The position numbers were made by a program, and so were the translations under genes. Below, in pieces: positions 33,890 to 44,404 of a stretch of DNA of 64,000 nt (position 1 is its first letter; each line of letters begins with the position of its first letter). Origin of the DNA: Halichoerus grypus (taxonomy: Eukaryota > Chordata > Mammalia > Carnivora > Phocidae); assembly GCF_964656455.1 (NCBI RefSeq), contig NC_135724.1, positions 16,010,919 to 16,074,918 of the forward strand, written 5' to 3'. The notes under the pieces were generated by a model. That model made no database searches and was not told where the DNA came from. It was given only the letters and a program-made list of their open reading frames with translations.

Positions 33890-34415
33890 TGGGAAAAGGG
33901 GTCTGTGTTCCCTCCCCTTGAATCTGGAAGGGCTTCTGATTGCAATTAGAATACAGCAGAAGTGACCCCGTGAAGCTTCTGGGGAGAGGTCGTAAAAGAC
34001 CATGCAGAGGTCGTAAAAGACCATGCAGAGGTCGTAAAAGACCATGCAGCCTTATTCACTGGGACACTTGATCCTGGAGCCTCCATCCACCTCATGAGAC
34101 GTTCGACGTGAGCCCACCACGCTGGAGAGGCCGCAGCTGGGTGCTGTGGTGGACAGTCCCAGATGAGCCCAGCCTTCCAGGCATTCCTGTTAAAGTACCA
34201 GACATGAGAGTGCAGGTGGCTGAGACCCTTCCGCCCAGCCCATCTGCCAGCTGAGGGACACCAGGGAACCTTTGATGCCACGTGGAGCAGAAGAATCTCC
34301 CAGCTGAACCCTGCCTTTCTGACCCACTGAAGTGTCAGATGTGGTAAAATGGTGGTGGTTTTAAGCCACTACATTTTTGGAGTAGCCTCTTATCCAGTAA
34401 TATGTAATGGGAACA
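33890..34415 (+). mobile_element. MaLR/MLT1-like LTR with internal tandem repeat
   Basis: CCCTTGAATCTGGAAGGGCT, TACAGCAGAAGTGACCCCGT, then AGAGGTCGTAAAAGACCATG, and at the 3' end GGTGGTTTTAAGCCACTACA and CAGTAATATGTAATGGGAAC follow an old MaLR-like LTR. Frames of 110-111 codons on the minus strand cross it and are chance products of the LTR and its tandem repeat. No internal retroviral genes are present. Confidence 0.6.
33985..34047. repeat. 3 x 21-bp perfect tandem repeat
   Basis: Three identical 21-bp units starting AGAGGTCGTAAAAGACCATG (33985-34005, 34006-34026, 34027-34047). One unit is the ancestral LTR sequence, so this is a local triplication. The unit length is a multiple of three, which keeps a chance minus-strand frame open and gives it a false repeated heptapeptide. 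Confidence 0.97.
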
Positions 34416-34899
34416 AATGGCCATTTCTTCAACCTTAATGAAAAAGTGAAGACCAAACACATTTCGCATTACTTTGACTATGATCTCAACGCAAATGTGC
34501 TATAAAAAGAGCTGTTTATGAAGAAAGATTAAATGATTTCTTTTCCCCCCAAAAGGCTTTCAAATAATGTGAATAAATGTCTTCGTTTTACCAGCAGCTT
34601 GTTGGCGGCCTGCCTCCTTTTATCTCAGGGAGCCTAATGTAGCAGGAGGCAGGGGCCAGGGTTTTACTTGCTGTCACAGCTTTGCTGCACATGGCAGCTG
34701 GTTTACACGTCCCCAGGGACTTGGAGGACTTCTGTTTCCTCATGCAGATGGAGATTGGCAGGCAATTGGAGTGTGTACCATCCGTGGCTTTGCGAAATTG
34801 AAAGTAGGCTTCCTTTCTGGGAATTTTGATTCATTCCCCCGCCCCCACCCCTGCAGATCTACAGCCTATCCTTTGCCCCCATGAGCCTTGTTAATGACT
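34416..34899. other. No gene recognised
   Basis: Unique sequence with no supported frame or repeat. Confidence 0.45.
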
Positions 34900-35430
34900 G
34901 GGCAGGGAGAGAACCAGGGTGAAGTTTGGAAGGGTGGCCTGAGTGTCCTGAGCAGAGGGGAGATGAGGTCAGAGGACCATGTGGAGCCATGTCTGAGACC
35001 CATGGGAGCCACTAGAGAGTTTTGAATGGAGGAGTGATAGGATCCGACTTGTGAGATGGCTCTGGCTGCTGGTTAGGAATAGTCTGGGGGGAGGGGGACA
35101 AGGGTTTAAAGGAGATCCCGCAGGAGCCTCCTACAATAACGTGGCTGAGAGTTGGTGGTTGGACCTGTGAAGGAAACCATGGAAGAGGTGAGAAGCAGTG
35201 GGATTTCAAGAGTGGTTTGTAGGTAGGGTCCACAGTATTTGCCAATGGATTGGGATTTGGGTGGGAGGAGAAGTCAAGGATGGCTCTGAAGGTTTTGGTC
35301 TGTAACGAGGAGGTTGGGGAAGCAACTGAGGAAGCAGGGTTGGGGAGAAGCCGAGCAGGTCCATGTGGGCCATGTTGCAATTGGGAGGGAGGGCTGTTAG
35401 ACACCTAAGTGGAGAGGGGTAGGCACTTGG
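34900..35430 (+). mobile_element. Ancient dispersed repeat, purine-rich (copy 1)
   Basis: GGGAGCCACTAGAGAGTTTT, GAATGGAGGAGTGATAGGAT, TCTGGCTGCTGGTTAGGAAT, AGGAGAAGTCAAGGATGGCT and GGCCATGTTGCAATTGGGAG follow a widely dispersed old mammalian repeat (gagggttttgagcaggggagtgacatg...gactcctaggtttctggc). I believe it is LINE-derived but cannot name it safely. The 130-codon minus frame 35012-35404 lies wholly within it. Confidence 0.5.
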
Positions 35431-36049
35431 TCATGTGGGGCTGGGCGTCAGAGCGAGGACCGGGCTGTCCGGATGAAGCTGTTCCCAACAAGCTGTCTCA
35501 AGTAAGATGAGGTGTCTGAGCAGAGCGGGCACAGAGCTGTGTCCCTGAGTCTTACAACCTGCTTCAGCCCATCAGGTCTTGTGACCTCTCTTCCGCAAAG
35601 TTGTGGCAGTTGAGGTGGTGACAGAAGCACAAAATGCCTCACGACACCATCCCAGGATTGGCTGTGTGACAGTGCCGTTGGCCCGGAGCATGGATTGGAC
35701 GGTTGGCTTGGTCAGACACGGAGCGGGCTTCTCTGGGACTGTGTGCGCTGAAGTTTGAAGAGCCTGAAGACTGTTTTTTCCCATGGCCTCCTGTTACTTG
35801 GGGGTAGGAGAATTGGGAGTGGGAGAAAAACTCTTCAGAAAAATACCGTTTTATTCTGGGAAGCCAATAAAAGATGCACTTTGGTCTGACTCCTTCCTCC
35901 TTTTCAGATGAAAAGTAGTGACTTCCACATAGCTGATCTCTGTGATGTTTACAAATTAAAAATGGATCCCCAGAGATGGAGGTCCCAATCTGGCATTTTA
36001 ATGCACTTTCGGGTATAGTTTCCAACGTACCTGTATCCATTTTTTTCAG
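35431..36049. other. No gene recognised
   Basis: Unique sequence. Minus-strand frames of 64-133 codons overlap in different phases and have no recognisable family. Confidence 0.4.
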
Positions 36050-36412
36050 GGTTGCTGTAATACCACAAACTGGGTGGCTTAAAATAACAGGAACATTCTC
36101 CCATTCTGTGAGGACCGGAAGTGTTGAAGTCTAGGTGTCTGTAGGGAAGAATCCTTCCTGGCCGCTTTCAGCCTCTGCTGGTGGCTGCGGACCCTGGTGG
36201 TCTTGGCTTGCAGCTGTGCTGCTCCCAGTCTGCCTGCCTTCTCCTTGTGTGTCTTTGCGTCAGAGTTCCAGGTCCCACCTGAATCCGTTATGACCTCATC
36301 TTAACTTGTCTCTGCAGAGACCCTTTTTCCAAAAGTCACATTCCCAGGTCCTGGGGATGAGGGCTTGAGCACATCTTGTGGGAGGACCCAATGAGACCCA
36401 CTGTGACACTGA
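36050..36412 (-). mobile_element. MLT1-type (ERVL-MaLR) solitary LTR, antisense
   Basis: Antisense MLT1A-like order: AGGGTTGCTGTAATACCACA, AACTGGGTGGCTTAAAATAA, CTCCCATTCTGTGAGGACCG, TTATGACCTCATCTTAACTT and GAGGACCCAATGAGACCCAC. It is the opposite orientation of the LTR at 5.7-6.05 kb. Non-coding. Confidence 0.75.
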
Positions 36413-36847
36413 AGGAAACACAGAAGAATGGGCTGTAAAATGCTTTATAAGCTAAGGAAATAATGCTTAATCACAATAACTCCATTAAATAGCTGCTTTA
36501 GTGACAGGTTTTGTATTTCTTTTGTAAAAACAGACCGCTTCAGATAAGTTCTAACTTTCTGAGATTCGTTGCATGTGTGTGTACCCAGAGCAGGGACGCT
36601 GCATCTCGGGGGGGGTGTGGCATTCTAGGAAACCTATTCGCATTAACGCGAAAAGGAATGGACCGAAATCTGCTGTCTTCACCTGGAACGAGCACAGATT
36701 GCTGAACTAATGATGGGATGTTTGCGCCTCTCTGAGATGGGGATTATTCAAAAGGAAAGTGATGCGGGCGTTGCTCTCTAGGAACAGGATGTACATGTGG
36801 GTCCAAGAGCAGGGGCACGGTTGGGAAGCACAAGGAGAGGCGGAAGC
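36413..36847. other. No gene recognised
   Basis: Unique sequence with a short G8 run at about 36609-36616. Confidence 0.45.
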
Positions 36848-36985
36848 GCATGGTGACTAAGAGTGAAGGTTCAGGCCCAGCACAGTGCAAACCCCAGCCC
36901 ATAACCCCTCAGGGCCTTAGTTTTCCTGTCTGTAGAATGGGGACATTGTACTTACGGGGTTCTTTTGAGGCTGTGAGAGGAGATT
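36848..36985 (+). mobile_element. MIR SINE, sense (first of tandem pair)
   Basis: CCTCAGGGCCTTAGTTTTCC, TGTCTGTAGAATGGGGACAT and TCTTTTGAGGCTGTGAGAGG follow the MIR core; the head is weak. Confidence 0.65.
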
Positions 36986-36997
36986 CATGTGGAGGTG

Positions 36998-37215
36998 GCG
37001 TTGTGCGGCAGGTAAGAGCATGGATTCTGGAGTCAGATGGCCTAGGGGCTCACTCCCTGTGTGACCTTGGTCAAGGTGCTCAGCCTCTCTGTGCTTCAGT
37101 TGCCTCTTCTGTAAAATGAGGATAAGTTACCTCGTTGTGAAAGTTAAATGAGTTGATATGTGTAAAATTCTTACAACTGTGCCCAGAACAGAATAAATAC
37201 TCTTGCAGTGTTTGA
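36998..37215 (+). mobile_element. MIR SINE, sense, well preserved (second of pair)
   Basis: AGAGCATGGATTCTGGAGTC, CCTGTGTGACCTTGGTCAAG, CAGCCTCTCTGTGCTTCAGT, TTCTGTAAAATGAGGATAAG and AAATGAGTTGATATGTGTAA, close to full MIR from head to tail. It lies head-to-tail behind another MIR only about a dozen bases away. Confidence 0.9.
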
Positions 37216-37939
37216 ATGCCAGGATGAGAGCCTAAGCTCCATAAATGTGAATTATTCCTATTGTCGTTGTCCTATCCTCCTCCTCATCCTGCCCCTAAAA
37301 ATGGAATATCAGCCACCTTCTCAAGGTCCTGAAAAAATGCTTCTATAGGGGGCATTTCGCTTCAAGGACAGCTTGAACTTTCAAAGCAGATGCAGGGAGA
37401 CATGGCCTAACTTACTCCAGGACGTACTGTGGGATTCTTTAAATGAACTAGCACTTTGAGGTGGCACTTAAAAAATTCACTTCTATACAGGCCGTCTTTT
37501 CAGGAACCGACTGCCTGACGTGGACTAGATACTCAGATTGGACACATGTAATCTCCTCTGTTGCCTTGTCCATGGGGCATCCTTGGGGGTGTCCATTTCT
37601 GCGCTTTGATACTTCTACACAACATTTCAGCCCTCAGTATTTTCTTAACTTTACCCAAGCCGTAATGACTGATTTTAGAACTCCAGACTGTTGAAAAGTG
37701 CCTTAGAAATCCCCACATCACATCCCTGCTGGTTCTGCATTCAAGAATGTTGACTCAGATGGTGAGGTGGTTCACTTTCCAGAACGTCGTTTCCTTTGCA
37801 AAGCCGTGAGTCTCCAAAGCTCCCTGCAAACATTAGTATCTGGCTATAATTTTGCTCTGCTGTGAGGATCTTACCTTCTGTTTATAGCATGCCTTTCAGT
37901 TTCCATGTGTGACATTGCTGCGCAGCCTGGGGAATGAAA
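37216..37939. other. No gene recognised
   Basis: Unique sequence; a 77-codon frame (37461-37694) and its antisense have no recognisable similarity. Confidence 0.45.
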
Positions 37940-38042
37940 TTGTAGGTGCCTTGGTCCTGGGGCCCCCGCCCCCAGAGATTCTGTGTCGCACCTGTTTAAC
38001 TGCCCAGTCGATACTACCATAAAGCTGTGGTTGAGAACCATC
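37940..38042 (+). mobile_element. MER5-type hAT-Charlie remnant
   Basis: CCTGGGGCCCCCGCCCCCAG, AGATTCTGTG and AGCTGTGGTTGAGAACCATC match the MER5 core and its terminal 'tttgagaaccac' end. Confidence 0.55.
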
Positions 38043-39349
38043 AACTTATAATCATGTACTTTTTTTTTTTTTTTTTTGTATCCACGATAATGTGCTTGCT
38101 TGCTTTAAGGTCAGTGGGTAATCAAGTTAAGCCCTACTAGCCCCGGTGGTTGCAGGAATGACCAGGGCTTGCTAAACACTAATGAAGCCCAGGGAGGTCG
38201 AGTGACCTGGCCACCATTGCCTTGGGCTGGTAGCAAGTCTGTCTGAGCTTGTCTGAGGCTCCTTGTTCTGTTCTTGTTAGCTATGTTCAAACGCCTCTCA
38301 GACTCGAAAGCACTGTGGCTGCATGCTTGTATTAACGGAGAGCCGAGCACCGAGCACCCCTCCGTCCTTGGTCGTCTTGTTTTGTGGCTACTGCCTCTAA
38401 CAATATTTACAAGCTTGCCTCTGCCTCCTGCATAAGCCTCAGGAAGCCAGACTCTGTATTTTGTTCGTAGTCCCTGGAGTCTTATCGAGGTTGGAAAGTT
38501 GTGCTCACTAGATGTTGATATTCCAACAATCACAAATCTTGTAAAAACTTAGAAAACAACTTCAATCCACTGCATATTTCAGAAGTGATACCCACGTTCT
38601 TTCTCCCCTGCTTCCTAGCCCCATCTCCCTCCATCTCCCCTCCAAGATGCTCTCGTATGTGTAGCTGAGCCCCAAATGTTCTATCATGGCCTTGGAATGG
38701 TTCTAGCACAGGCCAAAGAATTTGGGGCTGAAATGTTAAAGTCTGGCCAATGAAAAGGAAATATCAATAGTGTTCTCTGCCAGCCTCGCAGTGAAGAATA
38801 AGGGCAGCGAGAGATGTAAAGCACTTCTTTACCAGAAGCTCTGAGAAACATGTTCTTAGATTGCATTTCTAGTGACTCCAGCCACAGCCTGGCCAGACCA
38901 GACCACCCTCCTTTTTATACAGAAAGGTAATTCTGCCACTGAGTTCTAGTCCATCAGCCTCTGCCATTTGGAACAAGTTATTCCTATTGGCCTTGTGGTT
39001 TGGGTCTTTGTGTGCTAGGGAACATGTTTAATGAAAACCACACAGTTCATCCTGACAGCCTTGGCCCATCACTTCCCCCTCCCCGCCCCAAGTGAGGAGC
39101 TGCTCGTGACTTTCTTCTATTTTCAGTTTGTTTTTTAATTGCAAAATCAGGCATTCCTTTGAATTCATGTGTGTCCTTAAAAACCAGCCATGTTTTTGTG
39201 AGCTCAGACTTGCCCCCTCAGTGTGGCTGTTGGTGGATGTGGAGGGAATTGTAAACAATAATTAGTCAACAACCTTCCAGGGTCTTACTGCTTGAAGGCA
39301 AAAAAAAAAAAAAAAAAAAGCCTTAGAGTGCTGCTTTCTGTTGTCCGTG
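38043..39349. other. No gene; poly-T and poly-A tracts
   Basis: Mostly unique. T-run at 38060-38077 and A-run at 39300-39319 without an attached SINE body. A 140-codon minus frame at 38111-38533 has no recognisable domain or splice support. Confidence 0.4.
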
Positions 39350-40330
39350 GGCTCCTACCGTGTGCAGGATGAACCTGGGAGTGGTGCCGGGTGGACGTGC
39401 GTGTCCTGGGGCTGTGGCCGTCCAGAGTAGGGGCCCAGCAGGAGAGAGCATGGCAGGTGGGACACAAGACCGCAGACTTCGAATATTTGCTCTGCCATCT
39501 TAGTTTTGTGCCTCGCCCCACCTGCCGTGCCTCCGTCTTCCTTTTGTAAAATGAGAGCAAGTGTAGGGATGATTTTCAAAGGGCCTGGCCCAGGTGCCCG
39601 CCAAACGGCAGCCGTGAGCCGCGAAATCAGTGAGCCCATCCCCTCCTGTGTGCACGCCGCCTTTTACATCCCGAACCATACAGGCTCGTTCTCCCTCCTC
39701 CATCAGATTTGGCCCCGGATAACGCTCGACTCTTAACAGATCTAAACAGAGTTGCTACTCCTGAGAATACTGAATGTGTTGCAGCCTATAAAAATGATTT
39801 CAATAGACGAATCCCCCCCGAGTTCTGAGCAGTGGCAGGAGTGTGGAACCATGCAGCTGCTCGCCGGGGCTCCCCTGAAGGGCAGGCTGCTTGTGTGGGC
39901 AGATGGGACCAAAGGATGGGGCACGTCGCTTCCTCTGTCCGGGCCGTAAGGTGGTGGCCCCGAGGGGGAAGGCCCTCTTGAACGCCTCGGTCACAGGCAG
40001 GAAGCACCCGTGGAGATGGCCACGGAGGAGAAACTAACAGTGAAAACCTGACCTGGGAAGAGGGCGGGTGGATACAGAGGAGGGGGGAGAGAAGCTGGAA
40101 GAAGGCGGGCTCTGGTTCAGCACCGGGGCTGGGAGTGCAGGGGCACCCGTCCAGGGAGACGTCTCCGCACGGCGGTTATGGGCCTCCTGAGTGTGCTGGA
40201 GGCTCGAGGACACGGAATGTAAGTCGGCAGCTGGACTCCGTAACCAAGGGTGACATCTGAGTTGCCGACTGCAGGTCACTTACGTGGCAGGTTCCCCACG
40301 TGGAGGTAAGCGGATACTCCTGATGTTAAG
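39350..40330. promoter_or_regulatory. CpG-dense segment with a TATA-like box (possible CpG island)
   Basis: My hand count gives about 50 CpG in roughly 960 bp at an estimated GC near 57%, so an observed/expected ratio around 0.6-0.65. This is well above the flanking DNA and near the usual island limits. It contains no Can-SINE. CTATAAAAAT at 39786-39795 is a fair TATA-like sequence within it. Frames of 60-94 codons overlap on both strands as expected of GC-rich DNA; none has a recognisable family. It could be a promoter, enhancer or orphan island; no transcript can be inferred. Confidence 0.45.
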
Positions 40331-40404
40331 GCAAAGAATAAAGGGACAGTGGCTGTGCCCTCGCTTTCATCCACGGTCTTGGGCCACGCAAGTGACGAAA
40401 GGAT

Positions 40405-40573
40405 GGATAGGCTTTGGAGTCTGGGAGATCCGAGTTCGCTCACCAGCAGCATGACTTCGACAGATTTCTCACCCCTGAGCCTCTCTGCTCTCCTGTGAGA
40501 TGGAAATAATCTCATGTTTCTTAGTTTGGATTTGGTTATAACCTATGTAATGTGAGGTATGCAGAAGATGCTT
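40405..40573 (+). mobile_element. MIR SINE, sense, ended by a SINE insertion
   Basis: GGATAGGCTTTGGAGTCTGG, GCATGACTTCGACAGATTTC, CCCCTGAGCCTCTCTGCTCT and GTGAGATGGAAATAATCTCA follow MIR order. A Can-SINE enters at 40574, and the short remainder continues at about 40736. Confidence 0.7.
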
Positions 40574-40722
40574 TTTTTTTTTTTAAGATTTTGCTCCAGA
40601 GAGGGAGAGTACAAGCAGGACAGGCAGGAGCAGAGGGAGAGGGAGAAGCAGGCTCCCTGATCTGCAGACCATGACCCAAGCCGAAGGCAGATGCTTAACC
40701 GACTGAGCCACCCAGGTACCCT
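40574..40722 (-). mobile_element. Can-SINE, internally deleted copy
   Basis: Antisense copy that jumps from AGAAGCAGGCTCCCTGATCT straight to GCAGACCATGACCCAAGCCG. It lacks the roughly 35-40 bp block with the GGGGCTCGATCCCAGGACCC segment seen elsewhere. The ends remain normal (GAGCCACCCAGGTACC). The imperfect duplication GCAGAAGATGCTT (40561-40573) / GTAGAGGATGCTT (40723-40735) flanks it. Confidence 0.88.
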
Positions 40723-40750
40723 GTAGAGGATGCTTAACATCATAATATCA

Positions 40751-41974
40751 CGAGTTTGCCTCCACATGCAGGGGCAGGGGTAGGTGGCCCAGCAATGTCC
40801 TCTATGAGCAGCTTCACGAAGCGGGTTTGAGGACAAACCTGGGACTCCAGTGGCCCCAAGGCAGGTTGTCAGGAGGTGGAGCCCTCCAGAGAGAGGACTG
40901 TAGTTAGTCCAGGCCTGAGTCCTAGAGGAATGAGTGGCTGATTAAACTTTTCCTGGTGGGCTATTCGTCTCTCCACCTTCAGACCATCTATAGACTTGAC
41001 AAGCCACTCTCCTGTTCATCCGGCTTGATCTGAGTGTGCGTGGAGTTTGGTTTTGGCTGTTTCAGAGCTAAGTGGGAAGACAGGTGCATGTTGAGTAATG
41101 CATCATTTCTTGGCAGCCTCTGGGTCCCCAGTGCCATGGTGTTTTGTTCCAGAATCCTGGGATGCCCTTCTAAGGGAGGTGTGGTCTTTCAGATCATCTT
41201 ATACACGTCGCATTTTTGCTATGAGTTGGTGGACTCCATCGCTTCCTCCTCTTACTTTATCTCGGTTTCACCCCTCTCTGGTCTCCTGCACAGTGCATTG
41301 AAGTTCGTTTGCCCTGACAGACCCAGCCAATGCATGAACATTATTCTAGAAACCCTTCCCATTTGCAACCAACCTGGGATCCTGCCAAATATAGTATCAG
41401 GATTTGCACAATCCCATGAAGATTAAAAATCAAAAACTTCAATTTAAAGTCCTAAGGGGCTCAGCTTTTACTTTTGAAAGCTTCAGGATACTGGCCACGC
41501 TGCGGGGGCGAGGGGAGAGAATCTAGCCCTGTAAATTGCAGACTTCCCAGCCACTCTGAAGTTCCTTCCCTCTAACCAGGTATATCCCCAGAAAGTCCTA
41601 GGAGTAGTAGATTTCTCCTTTTGATCCAGGGGATCTCTAGGACACAGGAAGAGAGTAAAGAAGGTAGAAGAGTGCCGAGGTCAGAGGTGAAGGGTGGGGG
41701 GGAGGGTCACATGTGAAGACACATGGGAAGCCTGGTATCAAGATTCTCACAGTGTGGGGGAAAAGTGTGTGTGTGTACGTGTGCAGCTGCATATTTCTCT
41801 CTGCAACTGTGCCCTTCTCCCCCTCCCTAGACTTGGCTTATACAGATTAAGGCCAAAAGCTGTAGAAATGTTTAATGAGACTGTGAATAAGTGCTTTCCC
41901 TCATCAGATCTCTGCCATAAATTCCCTACCTGCTTAGCTGGCTTGTGTTAAAGGAATTGGTGCCCCTTTACACT
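40751..41974. other. No gene recognised
   Basis: Unique sequence with a short GT tract at about 41767-41777. A 130-codon frame at 41034-41426 and a 67-codon frame overlapping it have no recognisable domain or splice context. Confidence 0.4.
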
Positions 41975-43926
41975 ATATAATCCTAAGGGAACAATCCACC
42001 AAGATAGAACAATTATAAATATTTATGCACCCAACATGGGAGCACCCAAATACATAAAGTAGCTAATAACAAGCATAAAGGAAGCAATGAATAGCAATAC
42101 AATAATAGTAGGGGACTTTAACACCCTACTTACATAGGTCATCCAAACAAAATCAAGGAAACCGTGGCTTTGAATGACACACTGGACCAGCTGGATCTAA
42201 CACCTATATTCAGAGCATTCCATCCTAAAAGAGCAGAGTACACATTCCTTTCAAGTGCACAAAGAAAATTCCCCAGTAATCACATATTAGGTCACAAAAC
42301 AAGTCTCAATAAATTAAAAAAAAATGAGGTCCTATCATGCATCTTTTCTGATCACAATGCTATAAAACTTGGAATCAACTATAAGAAAATCTGGAAAGAA
42401 TGCAAATACATGGAGGTTAATGCTACTAAACAATGGGTCGACCAAGAAATCAAAGGAAATAAAATACATGGAGACAAATGAAAATATAACCGTCTAAAAC
42501 CTTTGGGATGCAGCAAAAGCTGTTCTAAGAGGGAAGTTTATAGCAATACAGGCCTAGCTCAAGCAAGAAAAATCTCAACTTTACACCTAGAGGAGCTAGA
42601 AAAAGAACAACCTAAACTAGTAGAAGGAAGGAAATAAGGATTAGATAAATAAATAAGGATCATTTATCAAATGATAGAGAAACTAAAAACAAAACAAAAA
42701 AACCCGATAGAACAGATCAATGAAACCAGGCACAGTTCTTTGAAAAGAGCAACAAAATTGATAAACCGCTAGTCAGACTCATTAGAAAAAGGACTCAAAA
42801 TCAGAAATGAAAGAGGAGAAATAATAAAACTGACACTACAGAGAAATACAAAGGATTAAAAGAGAATATTAAAAATTACAGGCCAACAAACTGTACAACC
42901 TAGAAGAAATGGCTAAATTCCTAGAAACAGGAATCAGGAAGAAATAAATCTGAACAGACCAATTACCAGCAATGAAATTGAATCAGTAATCAAACTCCCA
43001 ACAAACAAAAGTCCAGGACCAGATGTCTTCACAGGTGAACTCTACCAAACATATAAAGAACTTAATAACCATTTTTCCTCAAACTATTCCTAAAAATACT
43101 AGAGGAGGGAAAGCTTCCAAATTCATTCTAGGAGGCCAGTGTTACCCTGATACCAAAAACTGATAAAGACTCTACAAAGAGATGGACAGGCCAGTATTTG
43201 TGATAACATAGATGCAGAAATCCTCACAAAAATATTAGCAAGCCAAATCCAACAATACATTAAAAAAAAATTCACCATAATCAAGTGGGAGTTATTCCTG
43301 GGATGCAAGGTGGTTCAATATTTGCAAATCAATCAACATGATACCACATCAAGAGAAAGGATAAAACTACATGATCATCTCAATAAATGTAGAAAAATTA
43401 TTAGACAAATACAACATCCATTCATGACAAAACCCCTAAAAGTAGGATGAGAGGGAACACACCTCAACATAGTAAAGGCTGTATGTGAAAAATCCACAGC
43501 AACATCACACTCAGTGGTGAAAAACTGAGCACTTTACCCCTAAGATCAGGAACAAGACAAGGATGTCCATTCTCACCACTTTTATTCAACATAGTATTGG
43601 AAGTTCTAGCCATAACGGTCAAGAAAAAGGAATAAAAGGCATCCAGGTAGGTAAGGAAAAAGTAACACTTCCACTATTCACATATGATATAATACTATAT
43701 ATAGAAAACCCTCAAGACTCCACCAAAAAACTAGAACTGATAAATGAATTCAGTAAGATTGCAGGATACAAAAATCAATATACAGAAATCTGATTCATTT
43801 CTATAGCTAATAATGAAGTAGAGAAATTAAGAAAATCCCATTTGCAATTGCACAAAACAAAACACCGAGGAATAAACTTAACCAAGGAGGTAAAAGGGCT
43901 GTACTCTGAAAACTGTTAAGACATTG

Positions 43927-43952
43927 TTTATATCATCTTTAATTTCTTTCAT
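43927..43952 (-). other. 26-bp micro-inversion inside the L1
   Basis: The L1 text runs normally to AAGACATTG, then reads TTTATATCATCTTTAATTTC followed by TTTCAT, then resumes at AAATAGATATTCCATGCTC. The 26-bp block is the exact reverse complement of the ATGAAAGAAATTAAAGATGA... stretch expected there in L1. It is inverted in place with essentially no gain or loss of length. Confidence 0.8.
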
Positions 43953-44404
43953 CAAATAGATATTCCATGCTCAAGGACTGGAAGAATTGATAATGTTAAC
44001 ATGTCCATACTCCCCAAAGCAATCTATAGATTCAGTGCAATCCTTATCAAAATACATTTTTCACAGAACTAGAACAAACAATCCTAAAATTGGTATGGAA
44101 CCACAAAAGACCCTGAATAGCCAAAACTGCCTTGAAAAAGAACAAAGCTGGAAACCTCACAGTCCCAAATATCAAGGTATACTACGAAGCTATAGTAATC
44201 AAAACTGGCACAAAAATAGATGCATAGATCCATGGAACAAAATAGGCCAGAAATAAGCCCATGACTATATGCTCAATCTTTGACAAAGGAGACAAGAATA
44301 GCAGTGGGAGAAAAAGACAGTCCCTGCAGCAAATGGTGTTAGGAAAACTGGACCACTTTCTTAAACTGTACACAAAAATAAACTCAAAATGGATTAAAGA
44401 TCTT

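Noticed and set aside
33946..34281. Minus-strand 111-codon frame with a threefold heptapeptide
   Set aside because: The repeat comes from the 3 x 21-bp DNA triplication inside a non-coding LTR; the frame stays open only because 21 is a multiple of 3.
38111..38533. 140-codon minus frame as a gene
   Set aside because: No recognisable domain, no splice or promoter context; length is within chance for GC-moderate DNA in 64 kb.
41775..41790. GT microsatellite
   Set aside because: Only about five GT units; too short to be a notable repeat.
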